A stretch of 43,535 nucleotides of DNA from an uncultured Myxococcales bacterium (GCA_937872925.1 CALMUT010000348.1:1-43535), one strand, 5' to 3'; positions 8,873-17,205 are shown, counted from the first letter of the stretch. The notes: generated by a model not told the origin, from the sequence alone. Numbers and translations: made by a program.

Positions 8873-9835
8873 ATGACCCGACCCCTGTATTGCGCGCTAC
8901 TTGTGCTGTTTGCCTGGCTGCTTGCGGGCTGCGGAGCCTCCCAGAGCAAATACGCTGGCGACAGAAACTACGACGCCGAAAGCGCGCCCATGTCCGCAGG
9001 CGCCGCAGCGCCGATGGAAGCCGAGGCTGACTATGACGGAGACGCGGTCGCAGACTCAGACGACGCGAGTGTGTACCGCGAGGAGATATCCGAGCCCACT
9101 TCGATTTCGGGCACCGCTCACGCGGCCCGCGTGGCTCAGACATCGGCGCCAGCTCCCGGCGCGCCAGGGCCCGCGCAGCCCGCGCCGCCGCAGCCCGCGC
9201 CCCCGCCCCAAAAACCAGACGTAAAGCCGACTCCTGAGCCGAAGGCTCAACCGAGCGGCGGGGGCGGCAGCAAAGCCAAGCCCGCGGGGGAAAATACCAT
9301 CGCGGCACCCATGCTGATCTACACCGCCGACGTGAACCTGGCCGTGTTCGAAGCGGAGAAGATCCTCGACAGCGTGGAGCGGCTCGCCAAGGACTCGGGT
9401 GGCTATCTGGTCGAGCGCCAGGCGCGTCGGATCGTGATCCGCGTGCCGTCCCAAGACTTCGACGGCGCCATGCTGCAAATCGCCAAACTCGGCGATGTGT
9501 TGCACAAGAATGTCAGCGTCGAAGATGTGACCGAGCAGTACTTCGATCTCCAAGTCCGCATCCGCAACCTGCAAGTCGTTCGGGATCGCCTGGAAGAACT
9601 GTTGAAAAAGGCCGACAAAGTACCAGACGCCATCGCCGTCGAACGCGAACTCGAGCGCGTCACGACTCAACTTGAACGGCTCAAGGGCAAGGCGAAGCTC
9701 TTGGGTGAGCTAGTGCGTTTCTCCACGATCACTGTGAACGTGTCTCCGCGACATACCGACAAAGTAGGAAGCAAGGTGCGTCTCCCGTTCCCCTGGCTCA
9801 ACTCCCTTGGCTTGAGCGAATTGCTGCGCCTGTGA
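8873..9835 (+). CDS. DUF4349-family lipoprotein
   Basis: 320 aa from the ATG at 8873, preceded by GGAAGGA. An in-frame ATG at 8807 would add 22 residues before the signal and is less likely. The signal ends in a textbook lipobox (LLAGC). A Pro/Ala/Gln-rich low-complexity linker (about 90-135) leads into a DUF4349 domain (PF14257): the YTADVNLAVF strand, RIVIRVPS, and a long helical pair with EDVTEQYFDLQVRIRNL and AIAVERELERV. Family members usually have a C-terminal membrane anchor; here the protein ends in a short PFPWLNSLGLSELL segment that may lie on a membrane but is too short to span it. Function unknown; probably envelope-associated. Confidence 0.85.
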   Translation: MTRPLYCALLVLFAWLLAGCGASQSKYAGDRNYDAESAPMSAGAAAPMEAEADYDGDAVADSDDASVYREEISEPTSISGTAHAARVAQTSAPAPGAPGPAQPAPPQPAPPPQKPDVKPTPEPKAQPSGGGGSKAKPAGENTIAAPMLIYTADVNLAVFEAEKILDSVERLAKDSGGYLVERQARRIVIRVPSQDFDGAMLQIAKLGDVLHKNVSVEDVTEQYFDLQVRIRNLQVVRDRLEELLKKADKVPDAIAVERELERVTTQLERLKGKAKLLGELVRFSTITVNVSPRHTDKVGSKVRLPFPWLNSLGLSELLRL

Positions 9836-9845
9836 GGATCTCCCG

Positions 9846-10304
9846 ATGATGCAAAAAGCGATTGCCGCCGTACTGGCATGGGCCGCGATTGGTTGCGGCC
9901 CGTCTTTTGAAGCAAGCACTCCCCAAGGCTTCGTAGAACTCGAAGACCAGGAACACTTCGACTACCGCGCCACCACCGCGGACGGCCTGGTGATCGCCGT
10001 GCGTGAGCTTGAGCACGAGCCCAAAGGCGCTCCCGATTTCTGGATCCGCGCCATCGAGAACCAGATGCGGCAGCGCGGAGGGTACGCCATGCTCGGCTCC
10101 CACGACGTCAGCACGAAGACTGGGCTGAAGGGCAAGCAGCTCCGCTTCGGACACGACGAGGGCGAGACACCGTATCTCTACGTGCTCACCCTCTTTGTGA
10201 CCGACGATCAGCTATATTTGATGGAGTTCGGTGGGACCAAAGAACTCGTCGAGCGTCATAAAGACCAACTCGAGTGGGCCGTTCAGAATTTCCGCGGCAA
10301 GTGA
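9846..10304 (+). CDS. Small putative lipoprotein of unknown function
   Basis: 152 aa, starting 10 bases after the DUF4349 gene, so the two are very probably co-transcribed. The N-terminus is a signal with a candidate lipobox (AAIGCGPSF). The remainder is a compact alpha/beta sequence with alternating strands (FDYRATTADGLVIAV, YLYVLTLFVTDDQLYLMEF) and a Cys-free body. I do not recognise a named family. The gene ends one base before the convergent membrane-protein gene. Confidence 0.78.
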   Translation: MMQKAIAAVLAWAAIGCGPSFEASTPQGFVELEDQEHFDYRATTADGLVIAVRELEHEPKGAPDFWIRAIENQMRQRGGYAMLGSHDVSTKTGLKGKQLRFGHDEGETPYLYVLTLFVTDDQLYLMEFGGTKELVERHKDQLEWAVQNFRGK

Positions 10305-10305
10305 C

Positions 10306-11655
10306 TCAATCTGGTTGGTGCAGGACCCGCTGGCTTGGGTCCGAGTGATAGAACTTATCGAACTTCGAGCGGGCAAAGCTGACTGCGCCAAAGCTGTTCA
10401 CAGCGATGCTCCAAAGCAGCGCCAGCCAGAACAGACCGCGCATGCGGTAGCCACCGATCGCGATCAAGCAGAAGAGCAGCACCGCGTAGTCGTTGGAGAA
10501 GCGATACCCAAACTGCATCCAGCCGGTGTTTTGGTAGAACAGCGTCGGGACGGCGATTGCCGCAACGCTGAGCCACAGCGCAAGGTGCAAGTACGTTTTC
10601 TTGCGCGGCCATAAGAGCCACAGATACAGCGGCGACGTCACCCAGATCGCCAATCCGTGATGACTGATCTGAAACGGCACGTCCGTTGGAGGCTTGGGCA
10701 CCCAGGGCAAACTGGTCAGGACCACGGCCAAGTTTCGCCCCAAGTAGTGGTAGGAAAACAAACCCCACTTTTCCATCCGCCCTTTCCAAGCAACAGTCAG
10801 AAAGCGGTAGCCGAACTCGAAGGGGTCGTGAAAACGCGCCTGGTTGTGCCAGAGCATCAGCCCCAACACGGCCAGCGCCGGCACGGAAAACAAGGCCAGC
10901 CGCGACGCCAACGCCCGTAGGTCGAGCCGCCCGAAAAAGTGGCGCACCCGCCCACCCACGCTCTCTGGCGCCGAGATTTCCGAAGCGCGCAAGCTCACGC
11001 GCACGGCCTCGAAAGCAAATAGCGGCGCCGCGAATACCAAGGGCGAACGCGTGGCAAAACCCAATCCCAGCATCAGGCCAGCCAGCACCGGTCGCTCCGC
11101 GCCAATGGCAAATAGGGCGTACAGAGCGCATAGCGCGGCGCCGACGACATGCGCGGCGAACCACACCGTCCCCTGAGGCACCGTGAAGAAGTACACCGTG
11201 CCAAAGGCAAACCCCACGGTGAGCACGACATTGGCAAAGGTGCTGCGCAACCCGATCTCCATCCGGCGCAGCTTTTCGAGCACCAGGAATAGGACCGCGG
11301 GCGCGATACCCCCGAGCCAGATGAAGAACTGGCCGTCCTGCACATTGATCGCCGACCCGCCGAGCTTGACCCAGGGCACCAGCAGGATCGCTGGAAACGG
11401 CGGAAACGTGACGTACCACTTGCCTTCAAAGCTGGCGAAGTCGTTGTTCTGCGCGTAAGCGGGCGGCGGGCCGCCAAGATCGAGGCGCCCTTGCAACCAG
11501 GACTCGGCGAGGAGGGCGAAGTGGTTGAACGGCGTGTGCGTCGTGATGGTCTGTTTGGCCGCGAGGGCGAAGTACACCCCAGTCGCGGCGGCATAGACCA
11601 AGAGCGCGACGGCGAGGCGTCTCGGACGCGCGTCCTCCATCAAGCGCCGCCACAT
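10306..11655 (-). CDS. Polytopic membrane protein, GT-C glycosyltransferase-like
   Basis: 449 aa with about 10 to 11 hydrophobic helices. The first luminal/periplasmic loop (TITTHTPFNHFALLAESWLQ) and a short loop with FPPFPAILLVPW resemble lipid-linked-sugar glycosyltransferases of the GT-C/PMT-like group, which use polyprenyl-phosphate sugars at the membrane. A clear catalytic DD/DE motif is not obvious, so the enzymatic call is tentative. The C-terminal helices keep the GYRFSNDYAVLLFCLIAIGG pattern seen in such proteins. Start ATG 11655; Met six codons inside (MEDARPRR) is an alternative. It is transcribed alone, convergent with the lipoprotein gene. Confidence 0.75.
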   Translation of the reverse strand: MWRRLMEDARPRRLAVALLVYAAATGVYFALAAKQTITTHTPFNHFALLAESWLQGRLDLGGPPPAYAQNNDFASFEGKWYVTFPPFPAILLVPWVKLGGSAINVQDGQFFIWLGGIAPAVLFLVLEKLRRMEIGLRSTFANVVLTVGFAFGTVYFFTVPQGTVWFAAHVVGAALCALYALFAIGAERPVLAGLMLGLGFATRSPLVFAAPLFAFEAVRVSLRASEISAPESVGGRVRHFFGRLDLRALASRLALFSVPALAVLGLMLWHNQARFHDPFEFGYRFLTVAWKGRMEKWGLFSYHYLGRNLAVVLTSLPWVPKPPTDVPFQISHHGLAIWVTSPLYLWLLWPRKKTYLHLALWLSVAAIAVPTLFYQNTGWMQFGYRFSNDYAVLLFCLIAIGGYRMRGLFWLALLWSIAVNSFGAVSFARSKFDKFYHSDPSQRVLHQPD

Positions 11656-11767
11656 GGCGGCGGGACGCTAGCACGAGCTTCCGCTCAGATGCGGGGCGGA
11701 GGAGCCTGCGCCGGGGCGCACTCCGCCTCGGGACAAGCCTCCGGCGGGATGCTAGGTTCCCGCCGCC

Positions 11768-12406
11768 GTGGCCAGCCGCAACTACGTAGTACCGATCCGG
11801 GACCTAGACGACGGTCCAAAAAACGTGGAGTTCGAACTAGAGGATGCCTTCCTGCGTTCGGCGCTGGACGGAACCGAAGCGACTTGGAGCGGTCCGGGCA
11901 GCTTGAAGCTGGAAATCGCCAAGGTCGGCGGCCAGGTGATGGTTCGGGGTCGTGCCTCCGTCGACGTGACCCTGCCCTGCGCGCGCACCCTTGAGCCCGT
12001 GATCGTGCCCCTTCGCCCGGAGATTTTCTTAATGCTTACAAAGGTTTCCGAGCCGGCTGCTCCCGCCAGGCCCAAGGCGCGCAAGTCGCGACGGGCGCCC
12101 AAGGCCGGGGCAGCGGAGAAGCCGGCCGGCAAGAAGAAGGGCTACCAGCCCTGGGAAGACGACCCGGAGCTGGGCGACGACGACGCTTCGTTCGACACCT
12201 TCGAAGGCGAAGAACTCGTGCTCGATCCCTTTGTGCGCGAGTTCCTTCTGCTGGACTTGCCGATGGTGCCGGTTTCTTCGGACTTGCCAACTGGCGCGAT
12301 TCCCGCTATCCCCCGCCCTCCTGCGGAGTCGGGCGAAAAGCCCGTCGACCCCAGGCTCGCACCGCTGGCGGCGATTGCCGCTCGGATGCGCAAAGACGAT
12401 CAATAG
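11768..12406 (+). CDS. yceD: YceD/DUF177-family protein (23S rRNA accumulation protein)
   Basis: 212 aa from GTG 11768. DUF177 proteins act in 23S rRNA/large-subunit maturation and are typically encoded immediately before rpmF, as here. Recognisable parts are the central GRASVDVTLPCART strand with its Cys and the acidic C-terminal ELVLDPFVREFLLLDLPMVP. Between them lies an unusual Lys/Arg/Ala-rich insertion (about residues 97-126, with KARKSRRAPK and AGKKKG) that could contact RNA. The second conserved Cys of the family is absent. The rpmF start follows 12 bases downstream with AGGAG in the gap, so the pair is co-transcribed. Confidence 0.86.
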   Translation: MASRNYVVPIRDLDDGPKNVEFELEDAFLRSALDGTEATWSGPGSLKLEIAKVGGQVMVRGRASVDVTLPCARTLEPVIVPLRPEIFLMLTKVSEPAAPARPKARKSRRAPKAGAAEKPAGKKKGYQPWEDDPELGDDDASFDTFEGEELVLDPFVREFLLLDLPMVPVSSDLPTGAIPAIPRPPAESGEKPVDPRLAPLAAIAARMRKDDQ

Positions 12407-12418
12407 GAGCTTCAAGCC

Positions 12419-12607
12419 GTGGCCGTTCCCAAGCGTCGAAAGACAGCAAGCAAGCGCAATATGCGCCGTGCCCAGCACGACAAGGTGGTTTCGCCGAATA
12501 TCGTGCCGTGTGCGAACTGTTCCGCACCCATGGCCTCTCACCGGGCCTGCCCGTCCTGCGGGTTCTACAAGGGCCGGTCGGTCGTCAAATCCGATACCGC
12601 AAGCTGA
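12419..12607 (+). CDS. rpmF: Large ribosomal subunit protein bL32
   Basis: 62 aa from GTG 12419, with AGGAG about 10 bases upstream. The N-terminus MAVPKRRKTASKRNMRRA is diagnostic of bL32. The protein keeps the four-cysteine zinc site (C-x2-C at 31/34 and C-x2-C at 44/47), so it is the zinc-binding form and not a Zn-independent paralogue. It sits between yceD and the fab genes, the classical order except that plsX is not in between. Confidence 0.97.
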   Translation: MAVPKRRKTASKRNMRRAQHDKVVSPNIVPCANCSAPMASHRACPSCGFYKGRSVVKSDTAS

Positions 12608-12645
12608 CCAGCTGGTTGAACCATTTCGCGTGACCCGGCCCGCGG

Positions 12646-12661
12646 TTCGTCGTACGACGAA
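12646..12661. promoter_or_regulatory. Perfect 16-bp palindrome just upstream of fabH
   Basis: TTCGTCGTACGACGAA is a gapless perfect dyad that ends three bases before the fabH ATG, where the ribosome-binding site would lie. A second short palindrome (ACCAGCTGGT, 12607-12616) lies at the rpmF stop in the same 57-base gap. The form is that of a homodimer operator controlling the fab genes. The regulator is unknown; the sequence does not resemble the FapR or FadR operators I know. Confidence 0.5.
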
Positions 12662-12664
12662 TCC

Positions 12665-13657
12665 ATGGAAGGCGCGCCAAAAAGCCGGATTGCCGGGACC
12701 GGGGCCTACGTGCCCGAGCAGGTCCTGTCAAATCTCGACCTCGAAAAGCTAGTCGACACCTCGGACGCTTGGATCCAAGAGCGAACGGGGATCCGCGAGC
12801 GTCGCGTCGCTGCGCCGGGCCAAGCGTCGAGTGATATGGCGCTCATTGCAGCGCAGCGTGCCTTGGAGGCCGCGGGCATGAGCGCGGCGGATCTCGACAT
12901 GATCATCGTCGGGACGATCAGCCCGGACATGCGCCTGCCCGCTTGCGCGGCATTTCTCCAGCAAAAGCTCGGTGCGAAGCAAATACCCGCGTTTGACATC
13001 GCCGCGGCCTGCGCCGGGTTCGTCTACTCCATGAGCATTGGTGACCAATTCATCCGCTCCGGCGCGTGCAAGAACGTGCTCGTGGTCGGCGTGGAGCTGC
13101 TGTCCCGGGTGCTCAACTGGAAAGATCGCACGACCTGCGTGCTCTTCGGCGATGGTGCAGGCGCGGCGGTGCTGACCCCAGCCTCCGGGGACGGCCGGGG
13201 CGTACTGTCTACGAAGTTGTACACCGACTCCAGCCTCGCAGAGAGCCTGTGCATTCCGGCTGGTGGCAGCAAAGAGCCCATCAACGCGGAGAGCATGGAA
13301 AACGCCCGCGACAAAGTGCATATGATCGGCGGTGACATCTTCAAGGTCGCCGTCAAGAACCTGACCAGCGCCTCCCGCGAAGCGTTGGAGGCCGCGGGGC
13401 TCCAGGCCAGCGAGATAGACTGGGTCGTGCCCCATCAAGCGAACCACCGCATCCTGAGCCAAGTTGCACAGCGGCTCGCGATCCCACTGGATCGCTTCGT
13501 GTTGAATATCGAACGCTACGGCAACACGTCGAGCGCCAGCATCCCCATCGCCCTGGACGAAGCGGTCCGGGATGGCCGGATCGCGCCAGGGCAGAGTGTG
13601 CTGATGTGCGCGCTTGGCGCTGGGATTTCGTGGGCAAGCGCTCTCGTGCGCATGTAG
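12665..13657 (+). CDS. fabH: Beta-ketoacyl-ACP synthase III
   Basis: Starts fatty acid chains by condensing an acyl-CoA primer with malonyl-ACP. 330 aa. The catalytic triad is complete: C116 (AAACAGF), H257 (VPHQANHR) and N287 (YGNTSSAS). The start ATG at 12665 gives MEGAPKSRIAGTGAYVPEQ. In myxobacteria FabH often accepts isovaleryl-CoA, making iso-branched lipids; specificity cannot be read here. It opens the run fabH-fabD-fabG-acpP-fabF, and plsX, which usually precedes it, is missing. Confidence 0.96.
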   Translation: MEGAPKSRIAGTGAYVPEQVLSNLDLEKLVDTSDAWIQERTGIRERRVAAPGQASSDMALIAAQRALEAAGMSAADLDMIIVGTISPDMRLPACAAFLQQKLGAKQIPAFDIAAACAGFVYSMSIGDQFIRSGACKNVLVVGVELLSRVLNWKDRTTCVLFGDGAGAAVLTPASGDGRGVLSTKLYTDSSLAESLCIPAGGSKEPINAESMENARDKVHMIGGDIFKVAVKNLTSASREALEAAGLQASEIDWVVPHQANHRILSQVAQRLAIPLDRFVLNIERYGNTSSASIPIALDEAVRDGRIAPGQSVLMCALGAGISWASALVRM

Positions 13658-13749
13658 TTTTCGGTTGGCGCAGGGCGGCGGCTCGTCGATAACCCGCGCG
13701 TGAAGCGTCCGGGCAGGTGGCTCGGCGGCGATGGCAACTGGAGGCCAAT

Positions 13750-14685
13750 ATGAAACGCGCATGGCTCTTTCCCGGTCAGGGCACACAGCACGTCGGCATG
13801 GGCAATTCGCTGTATTCGGCGTCGAAAGGCGCTCGCGAAGTCTTCGAACGTGCGGACGCCGCCCTGGGCTGGAAGCTCTCCAGCTTGATCTTCGACGGTC
13901 CAGAAACCGAACTGACGCTGACCAAGAACACGCAACCGGCCGTGGTCACCGCCAGCATCGCCGCATTGGCTGCGTTGCGGGAAGCCCACACGGAGCTACC
14001 CGAGCCGGACTTCGTCGCCGGCCACTCGCTTGGTGAATACTCCGCGCTGGTCGCCGCGGGCGCCTTGACCCTCGAGGATGCGGTCCGCGTGGTGCACCGG
14101 CGCGGGCAAGCCATGCAGGACGCCGTTCCGGCGGGCAAGGGTGCCATGGCAGCAATCATGGGAGCTGCCGCCGCAGACGTAGAAGCACTGTGCCGCGACG
14201 CCGCAGAAGGCGCTGTCGTGAGTCCGGCGAACTTCAACGCTCCGGGGCAGATCGTGATCGCCGGAGACGCGGCCGCCGTCGGTCGTGCTCAAGCCCTGGC
14301 CAAGGAGCGCAAGATGAAAGCCATCGTGCTCAAGGTGAGCGCACCGTTTCATTGCGCATTGATGGCACCCGCCGCCGAGGCGGTGCGCCGGGCCCTGCAC
14401 GACGTGCCATTGAGCGATCCAAAAATGCCCGTCGTCTCCAATGTGACCGGCACACCGGTCCACAAGGCTTCCGAAATCGTGGATCTGCTCGTGCGTCAGA
14501 TGGACGGCGCGGTCCTGTGGCAGCAGAGCGTCGAATTGATGGCGGAAAACGGCGTCACCCAGGCCCTAGAGATCGGGCCCGGCGCGGTGCTCGCGGGCCT
14601 CGTGAAGCGCATTGACAAGCGCATTGCCGTCCAGGGCGTCTCGGACCCCGCTGACGTGGCTAAAGCCTTGGAATTACTAACATAA
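13750..14685 (+). CDS. fabD: Malonyl-CoA:ACP transacylase
   Basis: Loads malonyl groups onto ACP. 311 aa from the ATG at 13750, which has GGAGG five bases upstream (an upstream in-frame start at 13717 is ignored). N-terminal WLFPGQGTQHVGMG, the nucleophile elbow GHSLGEYSAL (S93) and the second active-site residue H201 (APFHCAL) are all present. It lies 92 bases after fabH and is followed by a GGGTCC-CAAA-GGACCC stem-loop before fabG. Confidence 0.96.
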   Translation: MKRAWLFPGQGTQHVGMGNSLYSASKGAREVFERADAALGWKLSSLIFDGPETELTLTKNTQPAVVTASIAALAALREAHTELPEPDFVAGHSLGEYSALVAAGALTLEDAVRVVHRRGQAMQDAVPAGKGAMAAIMGAAAADVEALCRDAAEGAVVSPANFNAPGQIVIAGDAAAVGRAQALAKERKMKAIVLKVSAPFHCALMAPAAEAVRRALHDVPLSDPKMPVVSNVTGTPVHKASEIVDLLVRQMDGAVLWQQSVELMAENGVTQALEIGPGAVLAGLVKRIDKRIAVQGVSDPADVAKALELLT

Positions 14686-14697
14686 GTACCGCGACAG

Positions 14698-14713
14698 GGG
14701 TCCCAAAGGACCC
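14698..14713 (+). other. Stem-loop between fabD and fabG
   Basis: GGGTCC and GGACCC form a perfect 6-bp stem with a CAAA tetraloop, 13 bases after the fabD stop. There is no T-tract, so it is not a classical terminator. It may be an mRNA-stabilising or partial attenuation element within the fab operon. Confidence 0.4.
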
Positions 14714-14795
14714 GACAGTCCGGATCCCCGCATCTTTCGGCGTTGACCGCACGCGGGGCGTGGTAAACACCCCCGGCTTCGCACCTGGCAGTCCC

Positions 14796-15542
14796 ATGTT
14801 CGATCTCAGCGAAAAAGTATGCATCGTCACCGGCGGTTCCCGTGGGATCGGTCGCGCGTCGGCGCTGGCACTGGGCGAGCTCGGAGCCACCGTGGTGGTC
14901 GGCTACGTGAGTGGGGAGTCCGCCGCGAAAGAGACCGCCGAACGCATCAGCGCCAAAGGCGGTAAGGCAGAAATTGCGCGCTTTGACGTGGCGGATCCGT
15001 CCCAAGCGGAGGCCAGCATCGCCGAAACGGCCAAACGCCTGGGCCGGCTGGACGCACTGGTGGCAAGCGCGGGGATTTCCATCGACGGTTTGTTGCTACG
15101 GCTCAAAGTCGAGGACTTCGACAAGATCCTGGACGTGAACCTCAAGGGCGCAGTCTTCTGCGCTCGCGCGGCAATCAAAGTCATGATGCGCGCGAAGACC
15201 GGCCGCATCGTGTTTCTTTCCAGCGTGGTGGGAGAATCAGGCAACGTGGGCCAGACGGCTTATGCTGCCTCGAAAGCGGGGCTGCTCGGCGCGGCCAAAA
15301 GCCTGGCCAGGGAGTACGCTTCCCGCAATATCACGATCAATGCCGTGACTCCGGGCTTCATCGACACGGATATGACCTCCGGCCTCCCCGAGGAAGCCAA
15401 AGCCGCCATGTTGGGCGCGATCCCGCTGGGCCGCCCCGGGCGAGCCGACGAAGTTGCCGCTGCGGTCGCGTACCTATGCTCAGACGAGGCCGCCTACGTG
15501 ACGGGCCATACCCTGCGCGTCAATGGGGGCATGTACATGTGA
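14796..15542 (+). CDS. fabG: 3-oxoacyl-ACP reductase
   Basis: NADPH-dependent reduction of beta-ketoacyl-ACP in chain elongation. 248 aa from ATG 14796, the usual FabG length; a GTG at 14760 would add 12 residues. It has the Rossmann motif TGGSRGIGR, the active-site S143 (LSSVVG), Y156 and K160 (YAASK), and the Asn of LDVNLKG. The usual NNAG motif reads ASAG, a mild departure affecting cofactor-loop packing and not the catalytic residues. The C-terminus VTGHTLRVNGGMYM is typical. Confidence 0.95.
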   Translation: MFDLSEKVCIVTGGSRGIGRASALALGELGATVVVGYVSGESAAKETAERISAKGGKAEIARFDVADPSQAEASIAETAKRLGRLDALVASAGISIDGLLLRLKVEDFDKILDVNLKGAVFCARAAIKVMMRAKTGRIVFLSSVVGESGNVGQTAYAASKAGLLGAAKSLAREYASRNITINAVTPGFIDTDMTSGLPEEAKAAMLGAIPLGRPGRADEVAAAVAYLCSDEAAYVTGHTLRVNGGMYM

Positions 15543-15543
15543 G

Positions 15544-15569
15544 TGGGCCCTTATTCGGCCCAGGGTTTT
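15544..15569 (+). terminator. Terminator- or attenuator-like hairpin between fabG and acpP
   Basis: TGGGCC and GGCCCA form a perfect 6-bp stem with a 7-base loop (15550-15556), followed by GGGTTTTC. It begins one base after the fabG stop. It could terminate or attenuate upstream transcription so that acpP, needed at a high level, runs from its own promoter in the relatively AT-rich stretch 15570-15620. The T-tract is short. Confidence 0.5.
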
Positions 15570-15635
15570 CATCTAGAAATAGTCAACGTTCATCAAAAAA
15601 TCGCGTCGCAATTTAGCGCGCATCGTGGAGGCAAT

Positions 15636-15881
15636 ATGGCAGGCCGGGACATCGAGGCCGAAGTCAAGCGCATCATCAAAGAGCAGCTCGACGTCGACGA
15701 AAAGGATATCAGCGCGGAGTCCACTTTCATTGACGACCTGGGAGCTGACTCTTTGGGGTTGGTCGAGCTCGTGCTCGCTTTCGAGGAAGCGTTCGAGATC
15801 GACATCCCCGACGAGGACACGGAGAAGATCCGTACCGTCCAGGATGCCGTCGACTACATCAAGCAAAACGCCAGCGCCTGA
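15636..15881 (+). CDS. acpP: Acyl carrier protein
   Basis: 81 aa from ATG 15636, preceded by GGAGG. The frame is open upstream to 15543, but that part is not ACP-like. The phosphopantetheine site is GADSLGLVEL (Gly in place of the more common Asp after DSL). It is acidic throughout with the helix III segment IPDEDTEKIRTVQDAVDYI. The product carries growing acyl chains for the surrounding Fab enzymes. Stem-loops flank the gene on both sides. Confidence 0.97.
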   Translation: MAGRDIEAEVKRIIKEQLDVDEKDISAESTFIDDLGADSLGLVELVLAFEEAFEIDIPDEDTEKIRTVQDAVDYIKQNASA

Positions 15882-15896
15882 GAATAGTGGCTGATC

Positions 15897-15921
15897 GGGC
15901 GTCGCCTGCTGGGCGGCGCCC
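15897..15921 (+). other. Strong stem-loop between acpP and fabF
   Basis: A 10-bp stem (GGGCGTCGCC with GGCGGCGCCC, one G-U pair) closes a 5-base loop, 15 bases after the acpP stop. There is no T-tract. It is likely a 3' stabiliser of the acpP transcript or a partial terminator before fabF. Confidence 0.5.
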
Positions 15922-15960
15922 GCAAGCGGCACATCGCGCCCGCTGGTCGCGGAGAGAGTC

Positions 15961-17205
15961 ATGGAGCGAGTCGTCATCACCGGCGTCGGCCTTGTCACAC
16001 CCAACGGCATAGGCACCGACGCAACTTGGCAGTCACTGATCCGCGGGGAAAGCTCCGCGGCGCAGATTACGCTTTTCGACATTGATGAGCGTTACGCATC
16101 CCGCTTCGCCTGCGAAGTGAAGGGCTTCGAGCCCACGGACTTTATTGACCGCAAGAAGCTCAAAGAGATGACGCGGTTCACCACATTCGCACTGGCGGCG
16201 ACCAAGCTGGCGTTTGAGGACGCCGCGTTGGAACTCAGCGACGAAGAGCGGGAGACGACGGGCACGTTCATCGGCGTCGGTCTTGGGGGCCTAGAAAACC
16301 TCGAGCGCTGCACGCTGGTCCTGGAGCACAAAGGTCCTGGCAAGATCAGCCCCTATTTCATCCCCTCTTTGATTGCGAACATGGCCGCGGGGCAGGTCTC
16401 GATTGCCCATGGGCTGCGCGGACCCAGCCTCGCCCATACCAGTGCGTGCTCTTCGAGTGGCCACGCCATTGGCGAGGCCTTGGAGTGGATCCGCCGCGGG
16501 CGCGCCGAGGTCATGGTCGCCGGTGGAGCAGAAGCCACCATCACGCCCATCGGCATTGCGGGCTTTTCGGCGATGTTTGCCTTGAGCCGCCGGAACGACG
16601 CACCCAAGCAGGCCAGTCGCCCCTGGGACAAGGGGCGCGATGGCTTTGTCTGTGGCGAGGGCGCAGCGACTCTGATCTTGGAGTCGTTGACTCACGCGAA
16701 GAAACGCGGGGCGCGCATTCTCGCGGAAGTGACCGGCTACGGCGCGACCAGCGACGCTTTCCACATCACCAAGCCGGCGGCCGAGGGCTCCGGCGGCCGG
16801 AAGGCCATGCAGATGGCGCTAGCTGACGCGCGCCTCAACGCCGACGACATTGACTACGTCAATGCCCACGGTACCAGCACCCCCGCCGGTGACGTCGAGG
16901 AATGCCGCGCCATCACGTCGGTCTTCGGCAACAACGCTTTGGACAAGAAGCTGTGGGTCAGTTCCACCAAGAGCATGATGGGCCACCTGCTCGGCGCCGC
17001 TGGCGCCGTCGAAGCGGCCATTTGCGCCAAGGCGATCACACAGTCCATCGTGCCGCCAACGATCAATCTGGATGACCAAGACGACGCATGCCCGCTGGAC
17101 TTCGTGCCGCATCAGGCAAGAGAGCGCCAGGTTCGTCACGCATTGAGCAACTCTTTCGGCTTCGGGGGCACGAACGCGACCCTGGTACTCTCTGCCGTCG
17201 AATAA
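15961..17205 (+). CDS. fabF: Beta-ketoacyl-ACP synthase II
   Basis: Elongates acyl-ACP with malonyl-ACP. 414 aa. The Cys-His-His triad is intact: C163 (SACSSSG), H303 (NAHGTSTP) and H342 (SMMGHLLGAAGA). The nucleophile context is SACSSS and not the usual TACATG, a variant also common in polyketide synthases. The start ATG at 15961 gives MERVVITGVGLVTPNG. nrdR begins five bases after the stop. Confidence 0.96.
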   Translation: MERVVITGVGLVTPNGIGTDATWQSLIRGESSAAQITLFDIDERYASRFACEVKGFEPTDFIDRKKLKEMTRFTTFALAATKLAFEDAALELSDEERETTGTFIGVGLGGLENLERCTLVLEHKGPGKISPYFIPSLIANMAAGQVSIAHGLRGPSLAHTSACSSSGHAIGEALEWIRRGRAEVMVAGGAEATITPIGIAGFSAMFALSRRNDAPKQASRPWDKGRDGFVCGEGAATLILESLTHAKKRGARILAEVTGYGATSDAFHITKPAAEGSGGRKAMQMALADARLNADDIDYVNAHGTSTPAGDVEECRAITSVFGNNALDKKLWVSSTKSMMGHLLGAAGAVEAAICAKAITQSIVPPTINLDDQDDACPLDFVPHQARERQVRHALSNSFGFGGTNATLVLSAVE

